From Rouxiella sp963747655 (GTDB lineage Bacteria; Pseudomonadota; Gammaproteobacteria; Enterobacterales; Enterobacteriaceae), in assembly GCA_963747655.1 (NCBI GenBank), contig CAVVFS010000003.1:930001-994000 (forward strand): DNA of 64,000 nt. The letters are read 5' to 3'. Within the stretch, counting starts at the first letter, position 1, and the number at the start of each line of letters is the position of its first letter. This document shows positions 26,948-36,154 of this stretch, in pieces. A model generated the notes under the pieces. The model worked only from the letters and a program-made list of their open reading frames with translations, had not been told where the DNA came from and did no database searches. Position numbers and translations under genes: made by a program.

Positions 26948-27664
26948 ATGCAGACCCCCCAAATTCTTATCGTCGAAGACGAATTAGTAACACGTAATAC
27001 TTTAAAAAGTATTTTTCAGGCAGAAGGCTATACGGTCTTTGAAGCCAGTGACGGTGCCGAAATGCATCACATTATGTCCGAGAACGATATCAACCTGGTG
27101 TTGATGGACATTAACCTGCCAGGCAAAAATGGCCTGCTGCTCGCGAAAGAAGTGCGCGAGAAAAATAACGTTGCGCTGATGTTCCTGACCGGCCGTGACA
27201 ATGAAGTGGATAAAATCGTTGGCCTGCAATATGGCGCAGATGATTATCTAACCAAGCCGTTCAACCCACATGAGCTGACTATTCGTGCGCGCAACCTATT
27301 GTCTCGCACCATGAATCTCAGCCCGGTAGGTGAAGAACGTCGTCTGGTTGAAAGCTATCGCTTTAACGGCTGGGAGCTGGACATCAACAGCCGCTCTCTG
27401 GTTAGCCCGGCGGGTGAACAATATAAGCTGCCGCGCAGTGAATTCCGCGCAATGCTGCACTTCTGCGAAAACCCGGGCAAGATCCAGACTCGTGGCGATT
27501 TGCTGAAGAAAATGACCGGCCGCGAGCTTAAACCTCATGACCGTACTGTGGACGTGACTATTCGTCGTATCCGTAAGCATTTCGAAGCGACTCCAGATAC
27601 CCCAGAGATCATCGCCACCATTCACGGTGAAGGTTATCGCTTCTGCGGCGACCTGGAAGATTAA
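26948..27664 (+). CDS. arcA: aerobic/anaerobic respiration response regulator ArcA
   Basis: A 238-residue OmpR-family response regulator, the E. coli length, phosphorylated by ArcB and repressing aerobic metabolism when oxygen is low. The receiver domain spans about 1-120 with the phospho-acceptor Asp54 in LVLMDINLPGKNG and the acidic pair in IVEDE. The winged-helix DNA-binding domain occupies about 135-235 and ends GEGYRFCGDLED. It has a long leader with an FNR-like box upstream. Confidence 0.99.
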   Translation: MQTPQILIVEDELVTRNTLKSIFQAEGYTVFEASDGAEMHHIMSENDINLVLMDINLPGKNGLLLAKEVREKNNVALMFLTGRDNEVDKIVGLQYGADDYLTKPFNPHELTIRARNLLSRTMNLSPVGEERRLVESYRFNGWELDINSRSLVSPAGEQYKLPRSEFRAMLHFCENPGKIQTRGDLLKKMTGRELKPHDRTVDVTIRRIRKHFEATPDTPEIIATIHGEGYRFCGDLED

Positions 27665-27753
27665 GACCTGCCCCGTTTCGTCTGGGACAAGTTTAGCAAT
27701 GAGAACATTGCATCGTTAACAAACGGGTTGCCAACCGGTCTGTAACTAGTCAA

Positions 27754-27775
27754 AAGGCCAGCGAGAGCTGGCCTT
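27754..27775. terminator. bidirectional terminator between arcA and creA
   Basis: A perfect 9-bp stem AAGGCCAGC / GCTGGCCTT with tetraloop GAGA. On the minus strand the run CCTTTTG follows; on the plus strand TTAGCTA. It serves the convergent arcA and creA transcripts. Confidence 0.82.
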
Positions 27776-27798
27776 AGCTATTTATTTATTGGGCTACC

Positions 27799-27846
27799 TA
27801 TTCATTGAACTAAATAGTCATTGAACTAATCATTCATTGAAAAAAA
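27799..27846. repeat. degenerate tandem array, 3 x 16 bp
   Basis: Three consecutive 16-base units, TATTCATTGAACTAAA, TAGTCATTGAACTAAT and CATTCATTGAAAAAAA, between the arcA/creA terminator and the creA stop codon. The shared core is TCATTGAAC. Confidence 0.75.
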
Positions 27847-27874
27847 GTCGTCTTTGACTGAAAACGCCCTGACG

Positions 27875-28351
27875 TTAGCGATTACCCCATGGAATAATCG
27901 GCACGGCACTGATCGCATTCTTCGGCGAGCCATTAACCACTTTATCTGAATAGCTCATATAAACGAGTGCGTTGCGTTTTGGATCGTAAAAACGCACGAC
28001 TTGAAGCGTCTTGAAGATAAGCGAAGTTCGTTGCTTGAACACCACCGTCCCACTGTCGCCACTCTTCTTAATATCATCAGATACTGTGATCGGCCCAATC
28101 TGCTGGCAGGAAATCGCAGCATCCGAAGTGTCTTCCGCCAATCCGAGTCCACCCTTAATACCACCGGTTTTAGCGCGGCTGATATAACAGGTTACATTTT
28201 TAACATCCGGATCATCGAATGCTTCAACGACAATTTTATGATCCGGGCCAAACAGCTTGAACACCGTATCCACTGAACCGATCTGTTCTGCCTGTGCGGC
28301 AGTCGAGCAGATTGATAACACGCCAAGAGCTAAAATTAGATATTTTTTCAT
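27875..28351 (-). CDS. creA: CreA family protein
   Basis: A 158-residue secreted or periplasmic protein (157 in E. coli) of unknown function. It has a clear signal peptide, MKKYLILALGVLSICSTAAQA, followed by EQIGSVDTVFKLFGPDHKIVVEAFDDPDVKNVTCYISRAKTGGIKGGLGLAEDTSDA, the conserved core of the family. In E. coli it heads creABCD; here no creB or creC follows and arcA is next, so only creA is kept at this site. rob is divergent upstream, as in E. coli. Confidence 0.95.
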   Translation of the reverse strand: MKKYLILALGVLSICSTAAQAEQIGSVDTVFKLFGPDHKIVVEAFDDPDVKNVTCYISRAKTGGIKGGLGLAEDTSDAAISCQQIGPITVSDDIKKSGDSGTVVFKQRTSLIFKTLQVVRFYDPKRNALVYMSYSDKVVNGSPKNAISAVPIIPWGNR

Positions 28352-28563
28352 TGAGTTACCTCAAATCCTTTTATTGATTAATTGACCCATCGTACCATCA
28401 AGACAACCCGCGCAAGATCACAAAATTGAAAAACATTGCGCCACCTTTTGTTAAAAATCGCACGGTATGCTAAAAAATATCTGCGAGTTTTACTGTTAAA
28501 AAATTGCTATCATTAGCTCGTTAACAACACTATGCGCCTATATAAGTTCAACGAGGATGATCT

Positions 28564-29433
28564 ATGGATCAAGCAGGAATCATTCGTGATCTTCTCAGCT
28601 GGTTAGAAACACATCTGGACCAGCCGTTATCACTCGACAACGTTGCAGCAAAAGCAGGCTATTCCAAATGGCACTTGCAGCGTATGTTCAAGGATGTCAC
28701 GAATAATGCTATTGGTGCTTACATCCGGGCTCGCAGACTTTCCAAGGCTGCAGTAGCACTGCGTCTGACCAGTCGGCCAATTCTTGATATTGCTCTGCAA
28801 TACCGTTTTGACTCTCAGCAGACTTTCACCCGGGCTTTCAAAAAACAATTTGCACAAACGCCTGCGCTCTATCGCCGTTCTGAAGACTGGCACTCCTTCG
28901 GGATTTGTCCACCTATCCGTCTTGGTGCTTTTATTCTGCCGCAGCCAGAATTTTTATCACTGCCAGAGAAGCATCTAATCGGCGTTACCCAAAGCTACTC
29001 TTGCACGCTGGAGCAAATAACAACTTACCGTAATGAAATGCGCGATCATTTCTGGCGTCAGTATATTGGTGAAACCACGCAGTTACCGCCACTGCTTTAT
29101 GGTCTGCATCATTCAAGACCTAGCCAAGATAAAGATGACGAGCAAGAAGTGTTGTATACCACTGCTATTGAACCAAGCTATCTGACTGAAAACATGCCAG
29201 AAGGCAAAGAAATTGTACTTACTGAAGGGGAATTTGCACTGTTCCGCTTTAAAGGTACGCCAGAAGGCCTGCAGGAGTTTATCCTGACGCTTTACACGAC
29301 TTGTTTACCGATGTTGAAACTGACGCGCCGCAAAGGTCAGGATATCGAGCGTTTCCACCCTACGCGTAAAACCATGGGTACCGAGCCGCCTAAAGAGCTG
29401 GATTGCGATTATCTGATCCCAATTCGTCGCTAA
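28564..29433 (+). CDS. rob: right origin-binding protein Rob
   Basis: A 289-residue AraC/XylS-family regulator of E. coli Rob length. The N-terminal dual helix-turn-helix domain (about 1-110) reads GYSKWHLQRMFKDVT and DSQQTFTRAFKKQFAQTPALYRR. The C-terminal GyrI-like ligand domain includes IGVTQSYSCTLEQI and RPSQDKDDEQEV. It activates mar/sox/rob genes for drug and stress resistance in E. coli. GAGG lies 7 bases before the ATG. It is convergent with gpmB, with an imperfect hairpin at 29437-29481 between the two. Confidence 0.98.
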   Translation: MDQAGIIRDLLSWLETHLDQPLSLDNVAAKAGYSKWHLQRMFKDVTNNAIGAYIRARRLSKAAVALRLTSRPILDIALQYRFDSQQTFTRAFKKQFAQTPALYRRSEDWHSFGICPPIRLGAFILPQPEFLSLPEKHLIGVTQSYSCTLEQITTYRNEMRDHFWRQYIGETTQLPPLLYGLHHSRPSQDKDDEQEVLYTTAIEPSYLTENMPEGKEIVLTEGEFALFRFKGTPEGLQEFILTLYTTCLPMLKLTRRKGQDIERFHPTRKTMGTEPPKELDCDYLIPIRR

Positions 29434-29436
29434 TGT

Positions 29437-29481
29437 CTAAACAGACGCGACAGGAATTCAAACCTGCCTGCGCCTGTTTAG
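29437..29481. terminator. imperfect hairpin between rob and gpmB
   Basis: The outer arms CTAAACAG / CTGTTTAG pair perfectly and inner segments (CGC/GCG, CAGG/CCTG) pair with bulges. It sits between convergent genes but lacks a T run, so its efficiency as a terminator is uncertain. Confidence 0.5.
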
Positions 29482-29526
29482 CATCATCCCCACATTGCTA
29501 AACGCTCAAACACCCGCGCCGCTAAT

Positions 29527-30174
29527 TTATCGCTGAAGCTCGTCTAATGCAGGCTGATCGAGGTGTGAAATATCCCCCGCCGTTTCAACAATCCATCCCG
29601 TAGCCAACCACGCACTTTGCTGATAATCAACACGAGACAACGAGCAGTTACGCAGGCGTAAACGACGCTCGGCGTGAGCCGGCAGTCCCAGCAATGTACT
29701 GATAAGACAACCCAGCGCAATACCATGACTCACCAGCAGCGGTTTGCTGCCAGGCGGCAGATCCAGGCAGCTATTAAGCGCACCGTGCATACGCGCCGCA
29801 AGCTCGCTCATGGTTTCACCGCTGGGAATACGCCCTTCCGGCGTGCCATCGACCATCTGTTTACGCCAGGCCTCTTCCTTTGGCGACAAATTATCCAGCT
29901 CGCGCGACTCCAGCACGCCCATGTGCAGCTCACGCAGTCGCGGTTCAATAACGATTTCACAGCCACAGGCATCGGCAATAATTTGTGCTGTACGTTTTGT
30001 GCGCCCCAGATCGCTTGATATCACATGTGTGATACCCTCATTACGCACCTTTTCAGCGACTTGCTTTGCCTGGAAGATGCCTTTTTCTGTTAATGGACTA
30101 TCAGACTGACCTTGAATTCTACGTGCGGCATTCCATTCAGTTTCGCCATGACGGACGAGATATACCTGTAACAT
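29527..30174 (-). CDS. gpmB: phosphoglycerate mutase-like histidine phosphatase
   Basis: A 215-residue member of the histidine phosphatase branch (GpmB/YtjC; 215 in E. coli). The catalytic RHGETEWN motif lies at residues 8-15, and the second His is in LLVSHGIALGCLI. E. coli GpmB was named for phosphoglycerate mutase similarity, but its true substrate is debated. It is divergent from yjjX, with a 40-50 base spacer. Confidence 0.95.
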   Translation of the reverse strand: MLQVYLVRHGETEWNAARRIQGQSDSPLTEKGIFQAKQVAEKVRNEGITHVISSDLGRTKRTAQIIADACGCEIVIEPRLRELHMGVLESRELDNLSPKEEAWRKQMVDGTPEGRIPSGETMSELAARMHGALNSCLDLPPGSKPLLVSHGIALGCLISTLLGLPAHAERRLRLRNCSLSRVDYQQSAWLATGWIVETAGDISHLDQPALDELQR

Positions 30175-30223
30175 AAGTTTTTTCCGTTATACTGCGTGAA
30201 ATAAGCTAAGGACAATGAAATCT

Positions 30224-30757
30224 ATGTATCACGTTATCGCTGCTACGACTAACCCAGCAAAAATTAACGCAATTGCCATGGCTTTTGAGGACATCTTCGG
30301 TGCCGACACCTTCCACGTTGAAGGCGTAGACGTCGACAGCGGCGTTCCCGAACAGCCGATTGGCAATATCGAAACCCGCACCGGCGCAAGGCATCGTGTT
30401 ATCAGCGCCCGCCAGATTCGCCCTGAGGCTGACTTCTGGGTAGGTATCGAAGCCGGTATCGAAGACAACATGACCTTTGCGTGGATGGTGATTGAAAACA
30501 TGCACCAACGCGGCGAATCTCGCTCTGCCAGCCTTATGTTGCCTGAAATTATATTACAGCAGATAAATCAGGGGAGTGAATTGGGCGACGAAATGGAAAA
30601 ACTTTCTGGAATTGCCGAAGTTAAACGCAAAGGCGGTGCAATTGGCATCTTCACCGCGGGTAAACTGACGCGTACTAGCGTTTATCATCAGGCGCTGGTT
30701 TTGGCCCTGGCGCCCTTTCATAATGCGATTTATCAAACGCGATCACAGACACACTAA
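30224..30757 (+). CDS. yjjX: inosine/xanthosine triphosphatase
   Basis: A 177-residue protein of the YjjX family, which hydrolyses non-canonical purine triphosphates such as ITP and XTP and protects the nucleotide pool. It starts MYHVIAATTNPAKINAIAMAF, has GVPEQPIGNIETRTGARHR and FWVGIEAGIEDN in the middle, and AIGIFTAGKLTRTSVYHQA near the end. The ATG at 30224 aligns with the E. coli start (MHQVV...) and is chosen; an ATG three codons earlier (30215) sits only 3 bases after AAGG and cannot be excluded. Confidence 0.94.
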   Translation: MYHVIAATTNPAKINAIAMAFEDIFGADTFHVEGVDVDSGVPEQPIGNIETRTGARHRVISARQIRPEADFWVGIEAGIEDNMTFAWMVIENMHQRGESRSASLMLPEIILQQINQGSELGDEMEKLSGIAEVKRKGGAIGIFTAGKLTRTSVYHQALVLALAPFHNAIYQTRSQTH

Positions 30758-30830
30758 CTATTTAGACGTCTTAGCTATAAAGAAAGACGTCATAACTACT
30801 TAGATGCCCTAGCCAATAGCGGATAATTTA
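30755..30830. repeat. degenerate tandem repeat, 2 x 38 bp
   Basis: Two copies start TAACTATTTAGACGTCTTAG (30755) and TAACTACTTAGATGCCCTAG (30793), 38 bases apart. They cover the space between the yjjX stop and the trpR stop. GACGTC occurs in several phases here, and the second half of the copies is weakly conserved. Confidence 0.45.
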
Positions 30831-31175
30831 GACGCTTTTTTTGTCGTCGTCCGCTGCTTCCAGCAACCGGGCTGTCATCCAGGCTTTCAGCTCAGGTGAC
30901 GCGGTTTTCAGACCATTAGAACCGCGAGTAATAGTCGCAATGCCTGCGCCTAACTGATTCTTCAGCTCACGCTGGCTCATTTCGCCCTTCATCAACTCTT
31001 CAATTATGCGCAATCGCGTTCCCAGCGCCGTGCGTTCGTCGGGCGTCAGAAACAGTTGCAGCAAAGAATAGTGCAAATTTTCAGCAAAAGATTGCTGTAG
31101 CAATGTCATAAAACATTGCCAGTCCTCATTGCCTTGTTGGGAAAGAGCCGGGTCATTTACCGAATTTTGTGCCAT
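30828..31175 (-). CDS. trpR: Trp operon repressor
   Basis: A 115-residue tryptophan-activated repressor (108 in E. coli). The DNA-binding helix-turn-helix is MSQRELKNQLGAGIATITRGSNGLK, almost unchanged from E. coli, while the N-terminal arm and the C-terminal tail (EAADDDKKSV) differ. It represses trp, aroH and itself in the known system. A trp operator-like palindrome starts only 13 bases upstream of the ATG, consistent with autoregulation. No Shine-Dalgarno sequence is obvious. Confidence 0.96.
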   Translation of the reverse strand: MAQNSVNDPALSQQGNEDWQCFMTLLQQSFAENLHYSLLQLFLTPDERTALGTRLRIIEELMKGEMSQRELKNQLGAGIATITRGSNGLKTASPELKAWMTARLLEAADDDKKSV

Positions 31176-31187
31176 GGATACGCTGCC

Positions 31188-31205
31188 ATACTATTTAACT
31201 AGTAC
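31188..31205 (-). promoter_or_regulatory. trp operator at the trpR promoter
   Basis: On the minus strand GTACTAGTTAAATAGTAT is a near-perfect palindrome containing the trp operator core ACTAGTTAACTAGT with one base changed. A possible -10 TATGAT lies at 31214-31219, placing the operator over the transcription start, which fits repression by TrpR itself. Confidence 0.8.
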
Positions 31206-31231
31206 AACAGCATATCATATCAGCTAAAAAA

Positions 31232-33163
31232 TCAGTAACGCCTCTGCCACTCAGCATCGGTTAAGATTTTGGCTGGCTGATGTAAAAAGTAACGATAGAA
31301 TGCATCATATGCTAACACATTTTTAACATATCGGCGAGTTTCGGAAAACGGGATACTTTCGATAAAGGCCACGGCATCAACCTTTCCCTGCGTGTTGCCC
31401 AACCAGGTATTAACCCTTGAAGGTCCCGCATTATAGGCCGCGCTCGACAGAATACGGTTACGACCAAACATCTGATAAACGTATTCAAGATAGCCGGTGC
31501 CAATCGTAATATTCGTTTGTGGATCAAGCAGCTGACTGCTGTTGCTGTAGCCAGGGATGCCATTCATCTCAACCGTGTGCTCTGCCGTAGCAGGCATTAA
31601 TTGCATCAAACCTGAAGCACCCACCGGCGAACGAGCCATCGGATTCCAGGCGCTTTCCTGACGGGCAATCGCCATCGCATAGCTCTGGGTTATCCCTTTA
31701 TTTAGCGTGGCCTGACGGAATTCTGGTGACCATGCCAGCGGGAAACGCTCCTGTAAGTAATCCCACAGCTTACCGGCGATCGTGGCCTGCACGCTCAGCT
31801 CCGGCCAACCTTTTTCATAGGCATATCGGGCCAACGCTTCCTGCTGTGGTTTACTGCGGCTTTGTACCAGATAGGTCCATTCAGTGCGCGCCAGATTGTC
31901 CATATTCCAGTACATCAGCTCGCGGACACGGGCAATCTCGGGAGAATTGTCGAGGCTGCTGTCATCCGGCTTGGTTGCGACCAGGATAACCATCGGATAA
32001 GGCACGCCGAGCTTCTGTGCCGCCGCCATCGGATAGAATCCGCGACCCTGCATCAGAGTTCGCAGCATACTTTGCCCCTGAGCGCGTTTACCCTGATCAA
32101 TCAGCAGAGAGGCCTCCCAGTATTGCCATTCATCCTGCTGTAATGCATCGGCAGGCAGTCGAGCCAGCCAACGAGCCAAATCCTGACGATCACCAGCGGC
32201 CAGCGTCATTCGAATACGGCGCTCCACCAGCGGAGTCGAGTGGCTAGAAAGGATCACATTATCGCGCCACGCAGCCTGCTCGGACGTTGCATCGCTGCCC
32301 ATATAATACCAGGCAATCGTTTCTTCCATGGCCAGACGATCGCTGGCGTCCATTTTTTGCAACTGGACCAGCGTCGGCAACATCGAACGGGCAGCTTCTA
32401 CGTTGTCACGCGCCATGCGGGTAAAGGCAATGCTCACCGCTTCACGAGTAAAATCGGTTGGCCCTACGCTGCTGGCAAAGCTTTCAACCGTGCTCGGATC
32501 ATTTTGCAGTTTGATCAATGCATCGCTCATGGTCTGGTAATCCGGTGGCAGCTGTTTGGCCAGGTAATTAACCAGATTGCTGTTGCCCGCCTTCATTGCC
32601 AGCCCGATACGTTGCAGCGTGATGAGTGCAGTCTGGTTCCCACCTAGCTGCCACACATTCACCAGATTATCGCAGGCCGATGGCAGAGAAGTGCCGGTCA
32701 GCCAGATATTTTTAGCCGCGTCGAGCGCCACCTGCTGCTGGCCAGTAGACCATTTAGCAAAATAGTAGTTACAACGGGCGGCAATCGGCCTCGGAGCCTG
32801 CGGACTAAAGGCCAGCAACCCTTGCCAGTCCTGGCGATTCGCCAGCTCATTGACAAAACGGGCAGGCAGCGAGCGCGCAGGAGGCAGCGTCGGATTAGCT
32901 TGCACAAAGGCAGTAATCTGCTGTGGAGTATCCAGCGCGATATTTTGCGTCAGCTGGCGATACTCGAGATAAGGATATAAAGGATAGTCAGTCAGAGTCG
33001 GCATCAGCTGACTGACAACGTCCAGCTGATTGGCATCCCATGCCTGTTTGATCTGCATATACCGTTGACGCTGGGCATCAAGTGAATCGGCATGAGCCGC
33101 GCTCACGGCTGATACCAATAACAGCCCCATCGTCAGTAATCGCCACTTGTCCGCCTTGACCAT
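31232..33163 (-). CDS. slt: soluble lytic murein transglycosylase
   Basis: A 643-residue periplasmic enzyme (645 in E. coli Slt70) that cleaves peptidoglycan to 1,6-anhydro products. A signal peptide starts MVKADKWRLLTMGLLLVSAVSAAHA. A long superhelical U/L domain follows, then the C-terminal lysozyme-like domain with the catalytic Glu in MAIARQESAWNPMARSPVGASGLMQLMPATA. The start at 33163 is chosen because of the signal peptide and AAGG 5 bases upstream; the frame is open for 29 more codons upstream into a tandem-repeat stretch. Confidence 0.97.
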   Translation of the reverse strand: MVKADKWRLLTMGLLLVSAVSAAHADSLDAQRQRYMQIKQAWDANQLDVVSQLMPTLTDYPLYPYLEYRQLTQNIALDTPQQITAFVQANPTLPPARSLPARFVNELANRQDWQGLLAFSPQAPRPIAARCNYYFAKWSTGQQQVALDAAKNIWLTGTSLPSACDNLVNVWQLGGNQTALITLQRIGLAMKAGNSNLVNYLAKQLPPDYQTMSDALIKLQNDPSTVESFASSVGPTDFTREAVSIAFTRMARDNVEAARSMLPTLVQLQKMDASDRLAMEETIAWYYMGSDATSEQAAWRDNVILSSHSTPLVERRIRMTLAAGDRQDLARWLARLPADALQQDEWQYWEASLLIDQGKRAQGQSMLRTLMQGRGFYPMAAAQKLGVPYPMVILVATKPDDSSLDNSPEIARVRELMYWNMDNLARTEWTYLVQSRSKPQQEALARYAYEKGWPELSVQATIAGKLWDYLQERFPLAWSPEFRQATLNKGITQSYAMAIARQESAWNPMARSPVGASGLMQLMPATAEHTVEMNGIPGYSNSSQLLDPQTNITIGTGYLEYVYQMFGRNRILSSAAYNAGPSRVNTWLGNTQGKVDAVAFIESIPFSETRRYVKNVLAYDAFYRYFLHQPAKILTDAEWQRRY

Positions 33164-33529
33164 ACTTACCTTATCCTCGCTGAATGTGATGCTTATCGAC
33201 TGTTCTGATCTAACTATTCTGATATAGCTGTTCTGACATAGACAGTGCATACGCTAATCTATTCATCGACAGAAATGAAGGAATGCCAACTCAACGCCCT
33301 AAACTTTACACAGTTTGAAGATTTCAGTTAGGTTTTGCATTTTTGGCCGGGCAGATCTATTTGGCGTAGGGGGGTGAGTGTTGGGCTGAAACAGGCTAAA
33401 CTTCGCAGTCGGAACATCTATCAGTCTCGCCGTATTCAGGCGGGATTGAAATTAATCTGCCGGAGTGCGCTCAGCGTCAACCTGACCTGTTCACAGCAAC
33501 CGGCCTGCAAGCAAGAGGCTCAAAACAAC
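33164..33529. other. divergent intergenic region slt / ettA
   Basis: About 365 bases between divergent genes. It contains the 14-bp tandem array at 33199-33240 close to slt. The remainder should hold the promoters of both genes; I do not see a promoter strong enough to place. The ettA frame is open through most of it but shows no family similarity before 33530. Confidence 0.5.
33199..33240. repeat. degenerate tandem array, 3 x 14 bp
   Basis: Three adjacent 14-base units, ACTGTTCTGATCTA, ACTATTCTGATATA and GCTGTTCTGACATA, in the 5' region of slt. Unlike the other arrays in this window it is upstream of a start codon rather than after a stop. Confidence 0.7.
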
Positions 33530-35197
33530 GTGGCTCAATACGTATACAGCATGCATCGCCTTGGTAAGGTCGTCCCGCCAAAGCGTCATATTCTGAAGAA
33601 TATCTCCCTGAGTTTCTTCCCGGGTGCCAAAATCGGCGTTCTCGGTCTGAACGGTTCAGGTAAATCTACCCTGCTGCGCATCATGGCTGGCATCGATACT
33701 GATATCGAAGGGGAAGCACGCCCACAGCCTGGCCTGAGAATCGGCTATTTGCCGCAGGAACCTCAGCTGAACCTGGAACACACCGTACGCGAATCTGTAG
33801 AAGAAGCCGTGGCTGAAGTCGTGGGTGCGTTGAAGCGCCTTGACGAAGTCTATGCACTCTACGCCGACCCAGACGCTGATTTCGACAAGCTGGCCGCAGA
33901 GCAAGGCAAGCTGGAAGAAGTGATTCAGGCGCACGACGGACATAACCTGAACGCGCAGCTGGAACGTGCTGCCGATGCACTGCGCCTGCCAGAGTGGGAT
34001 GCTAAAATCGCTACCCTTTCCGGTGGTGAGCGTCGTCGCGTGGCTCTGTGCCGCCTGCTGCTCGAAAAGCCGGAAATGCTGCTGCTCGACGAACCAACCA
34101 ACCACCTGGATGCTGAATCCGTGGCGTGGCTGGAACGTTTCCTGCACGACTTCGAAGGTACCGTTGTGGCGATTACCCATGACCGTTACTTCCTCGATAA
34201 CGTTGCCGGCTGGATCCTCGAGCTTGACCGTGGTGAAGGTATTCCATGGGAAGGCAACTACTCTTCATGGCTTGAGCAGAAAGACGAACGTCTGGCACAG
34301 GAAGCCTCTTCTGAAGCCGCTCGTCGTAAATCGATCGAGAAAGAGCTGGAGTGGGTTCGTAAAGGAGCTAAAGGTCAGCAGTCTAAAGGCAAGGCGCGTC
34401 TGTCTCGCTTCGAAGAGCTGAACAATACCGAATACCAGAAACGTAACGAAACCAACGAACTGTTTATTCCACCGGGTCCACGCCTGGGCGATAAAGTGGT
34501 TGAAGTCACTAACCTGAGCAAGTCTTACGGTGACCGCGTTCTGATTGACGACCTGTCTTTCTCCGTGCCGAAAGGTGCGATTGTCGGCATCATCGGTCCG
34601 AACGGTGCGGGTAAATCTACCCTGTTCCGCATGATGTCAGGTCAGGAGCAGCCAAACGGCGGCAACATCGAGCTGGGTGAAACCGTTGTGCTGGCATCTG
34701 TTGATCAGTTCCGTGACTCGATGGATAACAGCAAAACCGTGTGGGAAGAAGTCTCTGGCGGTCAAGACATTATGCGCATCGGCACGACTGAAATGCCAAG
34801 CCGCGCCTATGTCGGTCGCTTTAACTTCAAGGGTGTTGATCAGGGCAAACGCGTTGGCGAGCTGTCTGGCGGTGAGCGTGGTCGTCTGCATCTGGCGAAA
34901 CTGCTGCAGGTTGGCGGTAACATGTTGCTGCTCGATGAACCAACCAACGACCTGGATATCGAAACCCTGCGCGCGCTGGAAAACGCCCTGCTGGAGTTCC
35001 CGGGTTGCGCAATGGTTATTTCCCATGACCGTTGGTTCCTCGACCGTATTGCGACCCACATCCTCGATTATCAGGATGAAGGCAAAGTTGAATTCTTCGA
35101 AGGTAACTTTACCGAATACGAAGAATACAAAAAACGTACTCTGGGTGCAGAAGCGCTGGAGCCACGTCGCATCAAATACAAAAAGATCACCAAGTAA
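33530..35197 (+). CDS. ettA: energy-dependent translational throttle protein EttA
   Basis: A 555-residue ABC-F ATPase, exactly the E. coli length, that binds the ribosomal E site and gates entry into elongation according to ATP/ADP level. There are two ATP-binding cassettes: Walker A GLNGSGKST and GPNGAGKST, signature LSGGERRRVAL and LSGGERGRLHL, with DEPTNHLD and DEPTNDLD. The linker between them is EKELEWVRKGAKGQQSKGKAR. The start is taken as GTG at 33530 (GTG GCT CAA TAC), with AGAGG about 11 bases upstream, because this gives the family N-terminus. A T-tailed hairpin follows. Confidence 0.97.
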   Translation: MAQYVYSMHRLGKVVPPKRHILKNISLSFFPGAKIGVLGLNGSGKSTLLRIMAGIDTDIEGEARPQPGLRIGYLPQEPQLNLEHTVRESVEEAVAEVVGALKRLDEVYALYADPDADFDKLAAEQGKLEEVIQAHDGHNLNAQLERAADALRLPEWDAKIATLSGGERRRVALCRLLLEKPEMLLLDEPTNHLDAESVAWLERFLHDFEGTVVAITHDRYFLDNVAGWILELDRGEGIPWEGNYSSWLEQKDERLAQEASSEAARRKSIEKELEWVRKGAKGQQSKGKARLSRFEELNNTEYQKRNETNELFIPPGPRLGDKVVEVTNLSKSYGDRVLIDDLSFSVPKGAIVGIIGPNGAGKSTLFRMMSGQEQPNGGNIELGETVVLASVDQFRDSMDNSKTVWEEVSGGQDIMRIGTTEMPSRAYVGRFNFKGVDQGKRVGELSGGERGRLHLAKLLQVGGNMLLLDEPTNDLDIETLRALENALLEFPGCAMVISHDRWFLDRIATHILDYQDEGKVEFFEGNFTEYEEYKKRTLGAEALEPRRIKYKKITK

Positions 35198-35219
35198 TCT
35201 TGTTGGGTGGTCAAGCAAG

Positions 35220-35246
35220 CCCGGGCGCAGTCAGCCCGGGTTTTTT
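35220..35246 (+). terminator. ettA terminator
   Basis: The arms CCCGGG / CCCGGG are separated by 9 bases and followed by six T residues. The hairpin lies between ettA and the convergent LysR gene. Confidence 0.85.
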
Positions 35247-35251
35247 AATGC

Positions 35252-36154
35252 CTATAGCGCGGCAATATAGTGTTCGGCAAAGGCATATTCGTTGAGCATA
35301 AAATCGATAAAGCACGCCAGTGCAGGCGAATTAAGCTTGCGGCTCGGATAAACCAGATACAGCGAGTTACTTTCCGCCTCCCATTCTGGCAGCACCTGCA
35401 CCAGCAAACCTTGCCGGACTTCCTCGTGACTCATAAACGCGGGTAGCAAGGTTATTCCGGCACCCGCAATTGCACACTCACGGGCATAGAGTAAATTATC
35501 GGTATGATGCGCGGGCGGCAGCACCCAGCGATGGTAATGATCCCCCTTACGCAGCACCCACTCTTTCCAAGCCTGATGCCCGATGCAGCGGTGAGTTTCC
35601 AACTGCTGGGGTGAGGTCAATGGCGGATGCGCGGCCAGATATTGCGGTGAAGCAAGCAAGTATCGCGGCCCTTCTCCGAGCGAGCGACCAATCAGCGATG
35701 AGTCCTGCGGCTTACCGCTTCTCAGCGCCACGTCGAAACCTTCCTGAACCAGATCAATCAGTTGGTCCGAGACTGACACTTCTAGCGAAACATCAGGATA
35801 GCGTTTTGAAAACTCGGCATTCATGCGTGCCAGCAGCGTTGCGCCTAATCCCGCAGGACTAGTGATACGCAGCCTTCCGCTGGGATTATCTTTAAGCCGC
35901 TGGATCGCCTGCTCAGCGCGTTCGCTGGCCTGCAACAGCTCCTGGCAATGCACCAGATAGCGTTCACCGGCAAAGGTCAGATTCAGCTGCCGCGTAGTGC
36001 GATTCAACAGGCGAATCCCCAACACTTGTTCAAGCTGGCTGATTCGCTGACTCACGCTGGACTTGGGCAAACTTGCGCGTTTAGCGGCAGAGGTAAAGCT
36101 GCCGGTTTCCGCCACCAGCGCAAACAGCGCCATATCTTGCAGTTGTTTAAACAC
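35252..36154 (-). CDS. LysR-family transcriptional regulator
   Basis: A 300-residue LysR regulator. The winged helix-turn-helix at about 3-62 includes FTSAAKRASLPKSSVSQRISQLEQVLGIRLLNRTTR, and the effector-binding domain begins at about 90 with GRLRITSPAGLGATLLARM. It is divergent from a zinc-type/quinone oxidoreductase gene with a 115-base spacer, so it probably controls that gene; the inducer is unknown. The pair is inserted between ettA and nadR, which are closer neighbours in E. coli. Confidence 0.85.
   Translation of the reverse strand: MFKQLQDMALFALVAETGSFTSAAKRASLPKSSVSQRISQLEQVLGIRLLNRTTRQLNLTFAGERYLVHCQELLQASERAEQAIQRLKDNPSGRLRITSPAGLGATLLARMNAEFSKRYPDVSLEVSVSDQLIDLVQEGFDVALRSGKPQDSSLIGRSLGEGPRYLLASPQYLAAHPPLTSPQQLETHRCIGHQAWKEWVLRKGDHYHRWVLPPAHHTDNLLYARECAIAGAGITLLPAFMSHEEVRQGLLVQVLPEWEAESNSLYLVYPSRKLNSPALACFIDFMLNEYAFAEHYIAAL

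Noticed and set aside
33335..33529. Longer N-terminus for EttA
   Set aside because: The extension shows no similarity; a GTG start at 33530 gives exactly the 555-residue family length.
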